A stretch of DNA of 64,000 bases from Pseudomonas gessardii (lineage in GTDB: Bacteria; Pseudomonadota; Gammaproteobacteria; Pseudomonadales; Pseudomonadaceae). The first letter of the stretch is position 1, and each line of letters starts with the position of its first letter. Of this stretch, positions 41,343 through 50,155 are shown piece after piece. The position numbers and the translations under genes are program-made. The stretch is from NCBI RefSeq assembly GCF_001983165.1, contig NZ_MNPU01000035.1:1-64000 (forward strand), given 5' to 3'. The notes below the pieces were generated by a model, which saw only the letters and a list, made by a program, of their open reading frames with translations, was not told the DNA's origin and did not search any database.

Positions 41343-44096
41343 GTGCTAAGAAGAATGGGGATAAAAGGCCGCGTACTGTTGCTGACCTTGTTGCCTACCA
41401 GCCTGATGGCCTTGCTGCTGGGCGGTTATTTCACCTGGATGCAGCTCTCGGACCTGCAAACCCAACTGCTCAATCGCGGCGAGATGATCGCCGAACAGCT
41501 GGCGCCGCTGGTGGCTCCGGCCCTGGGCAACAAGAACACCGACCTGCTGGAACGCATCGCTACCCAGTCCCTGGAGCAAGTCGACGTCCGCGCCGTGTCC
41601 TTCCTGGCGCCCGACCGCTCGCCCCTGGCCCATGCCGGCCCGACGATGCTCAACCAGCCGCCGATCGGCAACAGCTCGCACCTGTTGCAGCACACCGGCA
41701 ATGACGCCACCCGCTACCTGCTGCCCGTGTTCGGCCGCCATCGCAACCTCGCCGGCGACTTGATTCCCGACGAAGCCGACCGCCTGCTGGGCTGGGTCGA
41801 GCTGGAGCTGACCCACAATGGCATGCTGCTGCGCGGCTATCGCAGCCTGTTCGCCAGCCTGCTGTTGATCGCCATCGGGCTGATCTGCACGACCGCCCTG
41901 GCCTTACGTATCAGTCGCACGATCAACTCGCCCATCGGCCAGATCAAGCAAGCGGTGGCGCAGCTCAAGGACGGCAACCTGGAAACCCGCTTGCCGCCCC
42001 TGGGCAGCCAGGAACTGGATCAATTGGCGTCCGGTATCAATCGCATGGCCGATACCCTGCAAAACGCCCAGGAAGAACTGCAACACAGCATCGACCAGGC
42101 CACCGAAGATGTGCGCCAGAACCTGGAGACCATCGAGATCCAGAACATCGAGCTGGACCTGGCCCGCAAGGAAGCCCTGGAAGCCAGCCGCATCAAGTCC
42201 GAGTTCCTGGCCAATATGAGCCATGAAATCCGCACGCCGCTCAACGGCATCCTCGGTTTCACCCACCTGTTGCAGAAAAGCGAGCTGTCACCCCGCCAGT
42301 TGGATTACCTGGGCACCATCGAAAAGTCCGCCGACAACCTGCTGGGCATCATCAACGAAATCCTCGACTTCTCGAAAATCGAAGCCGGCAAGCTGGTGCT
42401 CGACAATATCCCGTTCAACCTGCGCGACCTGCTGCAAGACACCCTGACCATCCTTGCCCCGGCCGCCCACGCCAAACAGCTGGAGCTGGTGAGCCTGGTC
42501 TACCGCGATACGCCGCTATCCCTGGTGGGCGACCCGCTGCGCCTCAAGCAGATCCTCACCAACCTGGTCAGCAATGCCATCAAGTTCACCCGCGAAGGCA
42601 CCATCGTCGCCCGGGCCATGCTTGAAGACGAGCAGGAAGACAGCGTGCAACTGCGCATCAGCGTGCAAGACACCGGCATCGGCCTGTCCAACCAGGATGT
42701 GCGCGCCCTGTTCCAGGCCTTCAGCCAGGCGGATAACTCGTTGTCCCGCCAGCCCGGTGGGACGGGCCTGGGGCTGGTGATTTCCAAACGCCTGATCGAG
42801 CAGATGGGCGGCGAAATCGGCGTCGACAGCACGCCGGGCCAGGGGTCGGAGTTCTGGATCAGCCTCAACCTGCCCAAGACCCGCGACGATATCGAAGACC
42901 TGCCGGCCCCGCCGCTGCTGGGCCGGCGCGTGGCCGTGCTGGAGAATCACGAACTGGCGCGCCAGGCCCTGCAACACCAGTTGGAAGACTGCGGCCTGGA
43001 AGTCACGCCGTTCACCAGCCTGGAAAACCTGACCAACGGTATTACCAGCGCGCACCAGACCGAGCAGGCGATCGACCTGGCGGTGTTGGGCATCACCGCC
43101 AACGATATTCCACCCGAGCGCCTCAACCAGCATCTCTGGGACCTTGAACACCTGGGCTGCAAAGTCCTGGTGCTGTGCCCGACCACCGAACAGATGCTGT
43201 TCAACCTGTCGGTGCCCAACCCCAATAGCCAGTTGCAGGCCAAGCCGGCCTGTACCCGCAAATTGCGCCGGGCGCTGTCCGACCTGATCAGCCCGCGCCC
43301 CTCGCGCAGTGAACCGGGCGAGCCGTTGTCCAGCCGTGCGCCACGGGTGTTGTGTGTCGACGACAACCCGGCCAACCTGCTGCTGGTGCAAACCCTGCTC
43401 GAAGACATGGGCGCCAAAGTGCAGGCCGTGGAAAGCGGCTATACCGCCATCGAAGCGGTGAAAAAGGAAGCCTTCGACCTGGTGCTGATGGACGTGCAGA
43501 TGCCCGGCATGGACGGGCGCCAGAGCACCGAGGCGATTCGCCAGTGGGAAAGCGAGCGCCACGGCACGCCGCTGCCTATCGTCGCGCTGACGGCCCACGC
43601 CATGGCCAATGAAAAACGCGCCCTGCTGCAAAGCGGCATGGATGACTACCTGACCAAGCCCATCAGCGAGCGGCAACTGGCCCAGGTGGTGCTGAAATGG
43701 ACCGGCCTGGCCTTGCGCAACCAGGGCCCGGAACGCGCCGTCGAAGGCCACGGCCCCGCCGCCCAACTGCCGGTACTCGACCATGAGGAAGGCCTGCGCC
43801 TGGCGGCCGGCAAGGCTGACTTGGCCGCCGATATGCTGGCCATGTTGCTGGCGTCCCTGGAAGCCGATCGCGAAGCGGTCTGCATCGCCCGCGAAGCCAA
43901 CGACAACAATGCCCTGATCGAACGGGTCCACCGTCTGCACGGCGCCACCCGCTACTGCGGCGTGCCACAACTGCGCGCGGCCTGCCAGCGCGCCGAAACC
44001 CTGCTCAAGCAGGATGACGCCAAGGCCATGACCGCCCTGGATGAGCTGGACATGGCCATCACCCGCCTGGCCAACGAAGCCCGGGTCAATGCCTGA
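41343..44096 (+). CDS. gacS: Hybrid sensor histidine kinase GacS
   Basis: 917 aa. GacS phosphorylates GacA and, through RsmY/Z-type RNAs, controls secondary metabolism, biofilm and exoenzymes. The order is: transmembrane helix 1 (about 9-29), periplasmic sensor, helix 2 (about 168-188), HAMP, coiled coil, HisKA with MSHEIRTPLNG (His294), HATPase (QADNSLSRQPGGTGLGL), a degenerate receiver, a receiver with LMDVQMPG (Asp717) and an HPt domain with RVHRLHGAT (His863). All three phosphorelay residues match known GacS numbering. GTG 41343 is the start, with AGGAG eight bases upstream. gacS often picks up spontaneous mutations; this copy is intact. Confidence 0.97.
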   Translation: MLRRMGIKGRVLLLTLLPTSLMALLLGGYFTWMQLSDLQTQLLNRGEMIAEQLAPLVAPALGNKNTDLLERIATQSLEQVDVRAVSFLAPDRSPLAHAGPTMLNQPPIGNSSHLLQHTGNDATRYLLPVFGRHRNLAGDLIPDEADRLLGWVELELTHNGMLLRGYRSLFASLLLIAIGLICTTALALRISRTINSPIGQIKQAVAQLKDGNLETRLPPLGSQELDQLASGINRMADTLQNAQEELQHSIDQATEDVRQNLETIEIQNIELDLARKEALEASRIKSEFLANMSHEIRTPLNGILGFTHLLQKSELSPRQLDYLGTIEKSADNLLGIINEILDFSKIEAGKLVLDNIPFNLRDLLQDTLTILAPAAHAKQLELVSLVYRDTPLSLVGDPLRLKQILTNLVSNAIKFTREGTIVARAMLEDEQEDSVQLRISVQDTGIGLSNQDVRALFQAFSQADNSLSRQPGGTGLGLVISKRLIEQMGGEIGVDSTPGQGSEFWISLNLPKTRDDIEDLPAPPLLGRRVAVLENHELARQALQHQLEDCGLEVTPFTSLENLTNGITSAHQTEQAIDLAVLGITANDIPPERLNQHLWDLEHLGCKVLVLCPTTEQMLFNLSVPNPNSQLQAKPACTRKLRRALSDLISPRPSRSEPGEPLSSRAPRVLCVDDNPANLLLVQTLLEDMGAKVQAVESGYTAIEAVKKEAFDLVLMDVQMPGMDGRQSTEAIRQWESERHGTPLPIVALTAHAMANEKRALLQSGMDDYLTKPISERQLAQVVLKWTGLALRNQGPERAVEGHGPAAQLPVLDHEEGLRLAAGKADLAADMLAMLLASLEADREAVCIAREANDNNALIERVHRLHGATRYCGVPQLRAACQRAETLLKQDDAKAMTALDELDMAITRLANEARVNA

Positions 44097-44207
44097 TACA
44101 GAGCAACACGCCCAACGCCAATGACGGGCAACCTATCTTGTCGGTGCCGGTAAGCTGGCGCCGACAGGATTTGTGTCACCACACGCTATTTTGCAGGGAG
44201 CCCCTTG

Positions 44208-45197
44208 ATGCGCATCATCCTCTTCAGCAGCCAGACCTATGACCGTGACAGCTTTCTTGCCGAACCCTTGCCCACCAGCCTGGAGCTGCAGTTCCAGCCG
44301 GCACGCCTGAACCTCGACACCGTGGCCCTGGCCGACAAACATGAAGTGGTCTGTGCCTTTATCAACGACGACCTCAGCGCCCCAGTGCTCGAACACCTGG
44401 CCGCCGGCGGCACACAGCTGATCGCCCTGCGCTCGGCCGGCTACAACCATGTGGACCTGGCCGCCGCCAAGCGCCTGGGCCTGACCATCGTGCGGGTGCC
44501 GGCGTACTCGCCCCACGCGGTGGCCGAACATGCGGTCGCGCTGGTGCTGGCCCTTAACCGTCGCCTGCACCGCGCCTATAACCGCACCCGCGACGGCGAC
44601 TTCAGCCTGCACGGCCTGACCGGCTTCGACCTGGTGGGCAAGACCGTGGGCGTAGTGGGTACCGGGCAGATCGGCGCGACCTTTGCCAAGATCATGGCCG
44701 GTTTTGGCTGCACCTTGCTGGCGTACGATCCCTATCCCAATCCGCAGGTCGAAGCCCTTGGCGCGCACTATGTCAGCCTGCCCCAACTGCTGGCCGAGGC
44801 GCAGATCATCAGCCTGCACTGCCCGCTGACCGCCGACAGCAAGCACCTGATCAATGCGCAATCCCTGGCCCATATGCAGCCGGGGGCGATGCTGATCAAT
44901 ACCGGGCGCGGTGGCCTGGTGGACACCCCCGCGCTGATCGAAGCGCTCAAGGACGGGCAACTGGGCTACCTGGGCCTGGATGTGTACGAGGAAGAGGCCC
45001 AGCTGTTTTTTGAAGACCGCTCGGACCTGCCCTTGCAGGACGATGTACTGGCACGCCTGCTGACCTTCCCCAACGTAATCATCACCGCGCACCAGGCCTT
45101 CCTCACCCGCGAGGCCCTGGCGGCGATTGCCGGGACCACCCTGGCCAATATCCAGGCCTGGGCCGGCGGCCAGCCACAAAACCTGGTGCACGGATGA
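44208..45197 (+). CDS. ldhA: D-lactate dehydrogenase, 2-hydroxyacid dehydrogenase family
   Basis: 329 aa from ATG 44208 (GGAG nine bases upstream). It reduces pyruvate to D-lactate with NADH in fermentation. The NAD motif VGVVGTGQIGATFAKI is near 147-162. The Arg, Glu and His catalytic residues lie in NTGRGGLVD, DVYEEEAQLFFED and VIITAHQAFLT (about 230-300). The gacS-ldhA order is that of P. aeruginosa (PA0928-PA0927). A GC-rich hairpin at about 44138-44163 lies between the two genes. Confidence 0.95.
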   Translation: MRIILFSSQTYDRDSFLAEPLPTSLELQFQPARLNLDTVALADKHEVVCAFINDDLSAPVLEHLAAGGTQLIALRSAGYNHVDLAAAKRLGLTIVRVPAYSPHAVAEHAVALVLALNRRLHRAYNRTRDGDFSLHGLTGFDLVGKTVGVVGTGQIGATFAKIMAGFGCTLLAYDPYPNPQVEALGAHYVSLPQLLAEAQIISLHCPLTADSKHLINAQSLAHMQPGAMLINTGRGGLVDTPALIEALKDGQLGYLGLDVYEEEAQLFFEDRSDLPLQDDVLARLLTFPNVIITAHQAFLTREALAAIAGTTLANIQAWAGGQPQNLVHG

Positions 45198-45268
45198 TCA
45201 ACGGTCACATACCGCGCGCATGGTAAACAGACGAGCATGATAGGATGCCGCGCCTATTTGGAGGATCC

Positions 45269-45709
45269 ATGGCCGAACACGATTTCCGCTTCAGTTTGCT
45301 GAGCCCACAACACACCCTGATCGAATGCCGCGCCCTGGTGCCGGGGCGTTATCAAGTCACCGGCAATGGTGGTTCGATCAAGCATGGCGATGTGCTGATC
45401 GTCACCTTGCGCGGCAGCAAGAGCCTGTCGATGCGCCTGACCGTCGAAGGCGATGCGCGCTACTCCATCCGCCCGGCCGGGCAATGGGTAGCCATGGCGC
45501 AAGGGCCGAAGTTCGGCGAGCTGGAAATTCACACCTGGAAGGCCAATTGCGACAGTTGCGAGGCCGTGCTGGAGTTTGAGTTCGCGGTAGAAACCAAGCT
45601 GACCAAGGAGCCGCTGCAACCGGCCGCCACGGCGCGCATTGCCGAGTTGGGCTGGGCCACGGTCGGCGACAAGCACCGTTGCCCGAAATGCCAGCAGGCC
45701 GCGCCATGA
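45269..45709 (+). CDS. Conserved hypothetical protein with two CxxC motifs
   Basis: 146 aa from ATG 45269, with GGAGG well placed; the frame opens at 45245 but that part has no support. I do not recognise a named domain. The sequence has a beta-rich body (VPGRYQVTGNGGSIKHGDVLIVTLRG; RYSIRPAGQWVAMAQGP) and two Cys pairs, NCDSC (about 92-96) and HRCPKCQ (about 137-143), that could bind zinc or an iron-sulfur cluster. No signal peptide is seen, so it is likely cytoplasmic. Its stop overlaps the next gene by 4 bases, so the two are co-translated. Confidence 0.8.
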   Translation: MAEHDFRFSLLSPQHTLIECRALVPGRYQVTGNGGSIKHGDVLIVTLRGSKSLSMRLTVEGDARYSIRPAGQWVAMAQGPKFGELEIHTWKANCDSCEAVLEFEFAVETKLTKEPLQPAATARIAELGWATVGDKHRCPKCQQAAP

Positions 45710-46110
45710 AGAGCCTGCTGGTGCTCGCAGCGCTGGGTGCAGGCCTTGCCGGCTGCGCCAGCGATGAAGTCAAGCTCAAGCAGGATCACAGCTATATCGT
45801 GGAGTGGATCGGCGAACGGCCCCTGATGGACTACGCCCACCTGACCGTGACCCTTGGCGCCGATGGCCGGGCCTATGGCAATGGCGGCTGCAACCATTGG
45901 TTCGCGCCGTACAGCCTGGACGGTGACACACTCAGCTTCGGCAAGATCGGCAGCACCCGCAAGTTGTGTGCCGAAGCCCTGATGGAGCAGGAACAGCGCT
46001 TCTTCAAGGCCCTGCAAACCGTGCAGCGCTGGGACATCTCGCCCATCGAACAGACCCGTTTCTGGCCTGCCGAGGGCAAGCCACTGCGTTTGTGGCTGGA
46101 AGAAGGTTGA
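45706..46110 (+). CDS. META domain-containing lipoprotein
   Basis: 134 aa from ATG 45706, inside the 3' end of the preceding gene. The lipobox LAGC (residues 15-18) predicts a lipoprotein, with Ala at +2 and Ser at +3 consistent with outer-membrane sorting. The rest is a META/HslJ-like beta domain: a YGNGGCNHWFAPYSLDG motif (about 64-80) and conserved Cys in TRKLCAEALM. HslJ-like proteins are linked to antibiotic or heat tolerance in E. coli; function here is unknown. Confidence 0.86.
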   Translation: MKSLLVLAALGAGLAGCASDEVKLKQDHSYIVEWIGERPLMDYAHLTVTLGADGRAYGNGGCNHWFAPYSLDGDTLSFGKIGSTRKLCAEALMEQEQRFFKALQTVQRWDISPIEQTRFWPAEGKPLRLWLEEG

Positions 46111-46120
46111 TCCAGCCCTT

Positions 46121-46146
46121 GTAGGAGCGAGCAAGCTCGCTCCTAC
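46121..46146. repeat. 26-bp perfect palindrome (GTAGGAGCGAGC type) between convergent genes
   Basis: GTAGGAGCGAGCA joined to its exact complement spans 46121-46146. It is a short REP-like palindrome common in Pseudomonas and probably acts as a shared transcription end between the META lipoprotein and the tlpA-type gene. It lacks a T-run. Confidence 0.75.
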
Positions 46147-46161
46147 AGAGATCGCAAGGGG

Positions 46162-46623
46162 TCAGCCGCGCAACGCTTTGAGCTTGGCCAGTACCCCCGC
46201 CGCCGTCTGCTCGCCCAGCATCTGCGCCCGCACCTTGCCCTTGTCATCGATGATGTAGGTCACCGGCAAGACTTCGCTGCGCGGAATCTCGAAAATGGCC
46301 TCGGGGTTCTGCGCCAATACGGTGAACTTGATGCCCAGCTTCTCGCTGGCGCTCTTGAGCTCTTCGCCCTGCACATTGTCGAAGTTGACGCCAAACACAC
46401 TCACCGGCTGGCCCTTGAGCTGCTCGGCCAGGGCGTTGAGCTCGGGGATCTCGATGCGGCACGGGCCACACCATTCGGCCCAGTAATTGATCACCAGCCA
46501 TTGCTTGTCGATGCGCTCGGCCGCGACTTTCTGGCCGTATTGGTCAACGCCATAATCATTGCCGCAACCGCTGAGCAGGAGTGTGGTGATAACTGCCAGT
46601 GCGCCTATCAGTCGCCGTGTCAT
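46162..46623 (-). CDS. TlpA-family thioredoxin-like lipoprotein
   Basis: 153 aa. A lipobox LLSGC (about 17-21) predicts membrane anchoring; the thioredoxin fold has the active site WCGPCRIEIP (about 51-60) and the cis-Pro region LPVTYIID (about 118-125). It is a periplasmic disulfide reductant of the TlpA/ResA type; such proteins serve cytochrome maturation or repair of oxidised thiols. The client is not clear from context. It is divergent from arsC. Confidence 0.9.
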   Translation of the reverse strand: MTRRLIGALAVITTLLLSGCGNDYGVDQYGQKVAAERIDKQWLVINYWAEWCGPCRIEIPELNALAEQLKGQPVSVFGVNFDNVQGEELKSASEKLGIKFTVLAQNPEAIFEIPRSEVLPVTYIIDDKGKVRAQMLGEQTAAGVLAKLKALRG

Positions 46624-46738
46624 GGGGTATTCCTTAGCAAAAATGAACGTAGGCTGCGGCCGATCGCCTCTTACGGTTTAAGGACAGCCCGCAGCGCAGG
46701 TAGAATACCCGCCACCTTACGCAAGATGCGACCCGCAC

Positions 46739-47092
46739 ATGACCGATCTGACGCTTTATCACAACCCGCGCTGCTCGAAATCCCGCGGTGCGCTCGAACT
46801 GCTCGAGGCCCGAGGCCTCACGCCGAACGTCGTGCGCTACCTGGAAACCCCGCTGGACGCCGCGCAGCTTGAAGCCCTGCTCGCCAAGCTGGGAGTCGGC
46901 GCCCGACAACTGCTGCGCAGCGGCGAAGACGAATACAAGACCCTCAACCTGGACGACGCCAGCCTCAGCGAGGCGCAATTGATTGCCGCCATCGCCGCCC
47001 ATCCCAAACTGATGGAACGGCCGATCCTGGCCACCGCCGACAAAGCCGTGATTGGCCGGCCACCGGAAAATATCCTGGAACTGCTGCCGTGA
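46739..47092 (+). CDS. arsC: Arsenate reductase, glutaredoxin type
   Basis: 117 aa. The catalytic Cys lies in YHNPRCSKSRGALELLE (Cys near 12), and the arsenate-binding RPIL motif (MERPILATADKAVIGRP, about 90-106) is present, so it fits ArsC rather than the related YffB. It would reduce arsenate with glutaredoxin; no arsB or arsR is attached, so it may be a stand-alone housekeeping copy. It overlaps wrbA by 4 bases, as in P. aeruginosa (PA0950-PA0949). Confidence 0.9.
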   Translation: MTDLTLYHNPRCSKSRGALELLEARGLTPNVVRYLETPLDAAQLEALLAKLGVGARQLLRSGEDEYKTLNLDDASLSEAQLIAAIAAHPKLMERPILATADKAVIGRPPENILELLP

Positions 47093-47703
47093 GCGTGCCT
47101 TACGTTCTGGTGTTGTATTACAGCCGCAACGGCTCGGTCAGCGAAATGGCCCGGCAGATTGCCCGGGGCATCGAGCAAGGCGGCCTGGAAGCGCGCCTGC
47201 GCACCGTGCCGGCGATCTCCAGCGAGTGCGAGGCCGTCGCGCCGAGCATCCCGGCCGAAGGCGCGCTGTATGCCAGCCTCGACGACCTGAAGCACTGCGC
47301 GGGCCTGGCCCTGGGCAGTCCGACGCGCTTTGGCAACATGGCCGCGCCGTTGAAGTACTTTCTCGACGGCACCAGCAACCTGTGGCTGACTGGCGCCCTC
47401 GTCGGCAAGCCGGCTGGGGTCTTCACCTCAACCGCCAGCCTGCACGGCGGCCAGGAAACCACCCTGATGTCGATGCTGCTGCCGTTGCTACACCACGGCA
47501 TGCTGATCACCGGCCTGCCCTACAGCGAACAGGCGTTGCTCGACACCCAGGGCGGCGGTACGCCCTACGGCGCCAGCCACCATTCCGGCGCCGACGGTAA
47601 ACGCGCCCTGGACGCTCATGAAATCGCCCTATGCCGTGCCCTGGGCCTGCGCCTGGCGAAGACCGCGGCAAAACTGGAGAGTGGCCGTGGCCAAGAAGCC
47701 TAA
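47089..47703 (+). CDS. wrbA: NAD(P)H:quinone oxidoreductase, WrbA type
   Basis: 204 aa, GTG start. A flavodoxin-fold enzyme that binds FMN and reduces quinones by two electrons. The FMN-binding YYSRNGSVSEMA (about 8-19), the GSPTRFGNMAAPLKYFLD stretch (about 76-93) and TSTASLHGGQETTLMSML (about 112-129) are typical WrbA motifs. It overlaps arsC and the following DUF2069 gene, forming a three-gene operon. Confidence 0.93.
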   Translation: MSVPYVLVLYYSRNGSVSEMARQIARGIEQGGLEARLRTVPAISSECEAVAPSIPAEGALYASLDDLKHCAGLALGSPTRFGNMAAPLKYFLDGTSNLWLTGALVGKPAGVFTSTASLHGGQETTLMSMLLPLLHHGMLITGLPYSEQALLDTQGGGTPYGASHHSGADGKRALDAHEIALCRALGLRLAKTAAKLESGRGQEA

Positions 47704-48106
47704 AGTCCTGCCGGCCCAGGCCTGGCTGGAACCCCGGGTCAAGCTGGCACGGGCCTTGAGCCTGCTGGCGTTCCTGGGCCTGGTGGGGCTGCTCTGCGTT
47801 TACTACCTGCTGGTCGCCGACCTGCATGGCGCACGCCCCTGGGTGATCTTGCTGATCGAACTGGTGCCGTTGCTGATCCTCGCGCCGGGCATGCTCATGG
47901 GCAGCGCGCGCGGGCATTCGTGGATGTGCTTTGTGGTGAACCTGTACTTCATCAAGGGCGCCCTGGCGGCCTATGACCCGAACCGCCAGTGGTTTGGCGT
48001 GCTGGAGATGCTGGCGAGCCTGGCGGTGTTCTGCACGGCGCTGCTATATGTACGCTGGCGGTTCCAGCTGAATCGGCGGTTGGCGGGGGAAGGTCAGCCA
48101 GCCTGA
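47687..48106 (+). CDS. DUF2069 domain-containing membrane protein
   Basis: 139 aa from GTG 47687, where GGAGA is well spaced; it overlaps wrbA by 17 bases. Four hydrophobic segments are predicted (about 22-42, 50-70, 75-95, 105-125). DUF2069 is a small inner-membrane family of unknown role found with wrbA and arsC in pseudomonads. A REPIN follows its stop. Confidence 0.88.
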   Translation: MAKKPKVLPAQAWLEPRVKLARALSLLAFLGLVGLLCVYYLLVADLHGARPWVILLIELVPLLILAPGMLMGSARGHSWMCFVVNLYFIKGALAAYDPNRQWFGVLEMLASLAVFCTALLYVRWRFQLNRRLAGEGQPA

Positions 48107-48130
48107 GGGTTTTGTGGGGCCGATCAGGTC

Positions 48131-48202
48131 CCATCGCAGGCAAGCCAGCTTCCACATTTGGAATGCATCCCCCTGTGGGAGCTGGCTTGCCTGCGATGGC
48201 AG
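48131..48202. repeat. REP doublet (REPIN)
   Basis: CATCGCAGGCAAGCCAGCTT (from 48132) and its inverted copy (48173-48202) flank a short spacer. It lies between the convergent DUF2069 and DNA glycosylase genes. This is the GCTGGCTTGCCTGCGATG subtype of the REP family. Confidence 0.9.
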
Positions 48203-48212
48203 CACCTCGATC

Positions 48213-48884
48213 TCAATGATTGACCGTATAAGCCAACATCATCGACAACTGACACATCGGCCGCCCGCTCTCGGCGTGCCATTGGTTGAACGCCGCCTGC
48301 ACCGTCGCCAGGTCCCGCAGGCTGGTGGGGGCCTTGTCGACAATCTCCTGCGCATTCAGCGCCGCAACCACGTCATAACTCGGCACAAACGTGTCCTTGC
48401 CCACCATGCGCAAAAAGCGCGGTGCCGACAGCCCGCCCAGTTGATGGCCGTGCTTGCTCAGGTATTTCCACAAGCCGACGATCTCGGTCACCGGCCAGTC
48501 GGCAATCAGCGCCGCGAAGCTGCCCTTCTCCTGCTCGACATCGAGGATCATCTGCGCATTGCGCGGCACGCTCTTGAGCTTGCCCAGGTGGCGGATGATC
48601 CGTGTGTCCTGCATCAGCCGCTCAAGGTGCTCGGCGCCCATCAGCACGACTTTTTCGGGATCGAAGCCGAAAAACACCTCCTCGAACGCCGGCCATTTGG
48701 CGTCCACCACACTGTGCTTGAGCCCGGCACGAAACACCCGCAGCGACAGGGTCGACAGGTAGCGGTCATCGCTGATCTGGCGCAATTGCGCCGGCGTCTT
48801 GGGCACGGGCAGGTGGGCTTCCAGCTCGGCCGCCGAACCAAAGCGGTTCAGACAGTATTCGTGCAGCCATTTGTAATCGCGCAT
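48213..48884 (-). CDS. DNA-3-methyladenine glycosylase I family protein
   Basis: 223 aa. It belongs to the Tag-like helix-hairpin-helix glycosylase family: LSLRVFRAGLKHSVVDAKWPAFEEVFFGFDPEKV (about 44-77) and the QDTRIIRHLGKLKSVPRNAQ helix region (about 91-110) are characteristic. It differs from E. coli Tag, with no zinc-binding CxW N-terminal motif, so it is a divergent branch and its substrate is unconfirmed. Single gene between a REPIN and the ttcA terminator. Confidence 0.82.
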   Translation of the reverse strand: MRDYKWLHEYCLNRFGSAAELEAHLPVPKTPAQLRQISDDRYLSTLSLRVFRAGLKHSVVDAKWPAFEEVFFGFDPEKVVLMGAEHLERLMQDTRIIRHLGKLKSVPRNAQMILDVEQEKGSFAALIADWPVTEIVGLWKYLSKHGHQLGGLSAPRFLRMVGKDTFVPSYDVVAALNAQEIVDKAPTSLRDLATVQAAFNQWHAESGRPMCQLSMMLAYTVNH

Positions 48885-48904
48885 GCCCTCTCCTACGGGT
48901 TGAA

Positions 48905-48930
48905 ATGAAAACGGCGCCCATAAGCGCCGT
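48905..48930 (-). terminator. Rho-independent terminator after ttcA
   Basis: ACGGCGC (48911-48917) pairs with GCGCCGT (48924-48930); TTTTCATTT follows on the minus strand. It lies 22 bases past the ttcA stop. Confidence 0.8.
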
Positions 48931-48951
48931 CTGTCAGAGCCTGGAAAAGGC

Positions 48952-49776
48952 TCAGAGGTTCACAACGTTGACGAAGCGCGACGCCGCGGTTTCGTCGATG
49001 CGCAGGCTGGTGAAGTCAAACAGGTTACGGTCGGCCAGCTGCGAGGGGATCACGTTCTGCAAGCTGCGAAAGATGCTCTCGGTGCGCCCCGGCGTCTTGC
49101 GCTCCCACTCCTGGAGCATGTCCTTGACCACCTGGCGCTGCAGGTTCTCCTGGGAACCGCAGAGGTTGCAGGGGATGATCGGGAATTGCTTGAAGTCGGA
49201 GTAGGCCTGGATGTCCTTCTCGTTGCAATACGCCAGCGGGCGGATCACCACGTTGCGCCCGTCGTCGGCACGCAGCTTGGGCGGCATGGCCTTGAGCGAG
49301 CCGTTGAAGAACATGTTGAGAAAGAAGGTCTCGACGATGTCATCGCGGTGATGCCCCAGGGCCATCTTGGTCGCGCCGATTTCATCGGCAAAGGTGTACA
49401 GCGTGCCACGGCGCAGGCGCGAGCACAGCGAGCAGGTGGTCTTGCCTTCCGGGATCAGTTCCTTGACCACTGAATAGGTGTCTTTCTCGACGATGTGGTA
49501 CTCGATGCCCAAGGCCTTGAGGTAGGCCGGCAGCACGTCCTCGGGGAACCCGGGCTGCTTCTGGTCCATGTTGACGGCAACAATGTCGAACTTGATCGGC
49601 GCGACCTTTTGCAGGTGCAGCAGCACATCCAGCAGGGTGTAGCTGTCTTTGCCGCCGGACAGGCAGACCATGACCTTGTCGCCCTCTTCGATCATGTTGA
49701 AGTCAGCGACAGCCTCACCGGCCAGGCGCCGCAGGCGTTTTTGCAGTTTGTTCTGATTGACGGTAAGGGTGCCCAT
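48952..49776 (-). CDS. ttcA: tRNA 2-thiocytidine(32) synthetase
   Basis: 274 aa. It thiolates cytidine 32 of certain tRNAs using a [4Fe-4S] cluster and ATP. The PP-loop motif LSGGKDSYTLLD (about 34-45) and the two CxxC pairs, CSLCSRLRRG (about 112-121) and CNLCGSQENLQR (about 203-214), are all present; three of these cysteines hold the cluster. It stands alone with its own terminator. Confidence 0.96.
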   Translation of the reverse strand: MGTLTVNQNKLQKRLRRLAGEAVADFNMIEEGDKVMVCLSGGKDSYTLLDVLLHLQKVAPIKFDIVAVNMDQKQPGFPEDVLPAYLKALGIEYHIVEKDTYSVVKELIPEGKTTCSLCSRLRRGTLYTFADEIGATKMALGHHRDDIVETFFLNMFFNGSLKAMPPKLRADDGRNVVIRPLAYCNEKDIQAYSDFKQFPIIPCNLCGSQENLQRQVVKDMLQEWERKTPGRTESIFRSLQNVIPSQLADRNLFDFTSLRIDETAASRFVNVVNL

Positions 49777-49847
49777 GGCGCTTGGATCCGCGAAAAAGGT
49801 TGTGACGAAAAGCCGGGTATTTTAGCGGTATGGCGCACCGAGTTCCA

Positions 49848-49952
49848 ATGTGGGAGGGGCTTGCCCGCGATAGCGGCAGTCCAGCCACTGTTTCTGGCAA
49901 CTGACCCACCGCCATCGCAGCGATGCGGCGACCCGACAAGCCAGCTCCCACA
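49848..49952. repeat. REP doublet, divergent arms
   Basis: A GTGGGAGGGGCTTGCCCGCG arm (from 49850) and an inverted, altered arm ending GCCAGCTCCCACAG near 49952, with about 60 bases between. It fills most of the 379-bp gap between ttcA and the Yip1 gene. The remainder holds a CTATACT -10-like box at 50051-50057, about 100 bp before the Yip1 start. Confidence 0.7.
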
Positions 49953-50155
49953 GGGGACTGCATTCCACGTCACAGACCCAGGCGCGATTAAGCCCCGTGT
50001 TTACAGCGCGATTTGCTCTAAAGCCCCCCACTTTTCCTGGCTATCACTTCCTATACTGCGACATAAGGTCGCACACATATCCAGACCTTTCAGGCCACTT
50101 GGCCGGCGGGCGCTCCGCTTGGGGGGCGATGGCAATAACGACAGGAGTGACTGGC

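Noticed and set aside
44138..44163. GC-rich hairpin between gacS and ldhA considered as a terminator
   Set aside because: The stem is imperfect and is followed by GGATTTGTG rather than a T-run, so termination is not supported. It is mentioned only under ldhA.
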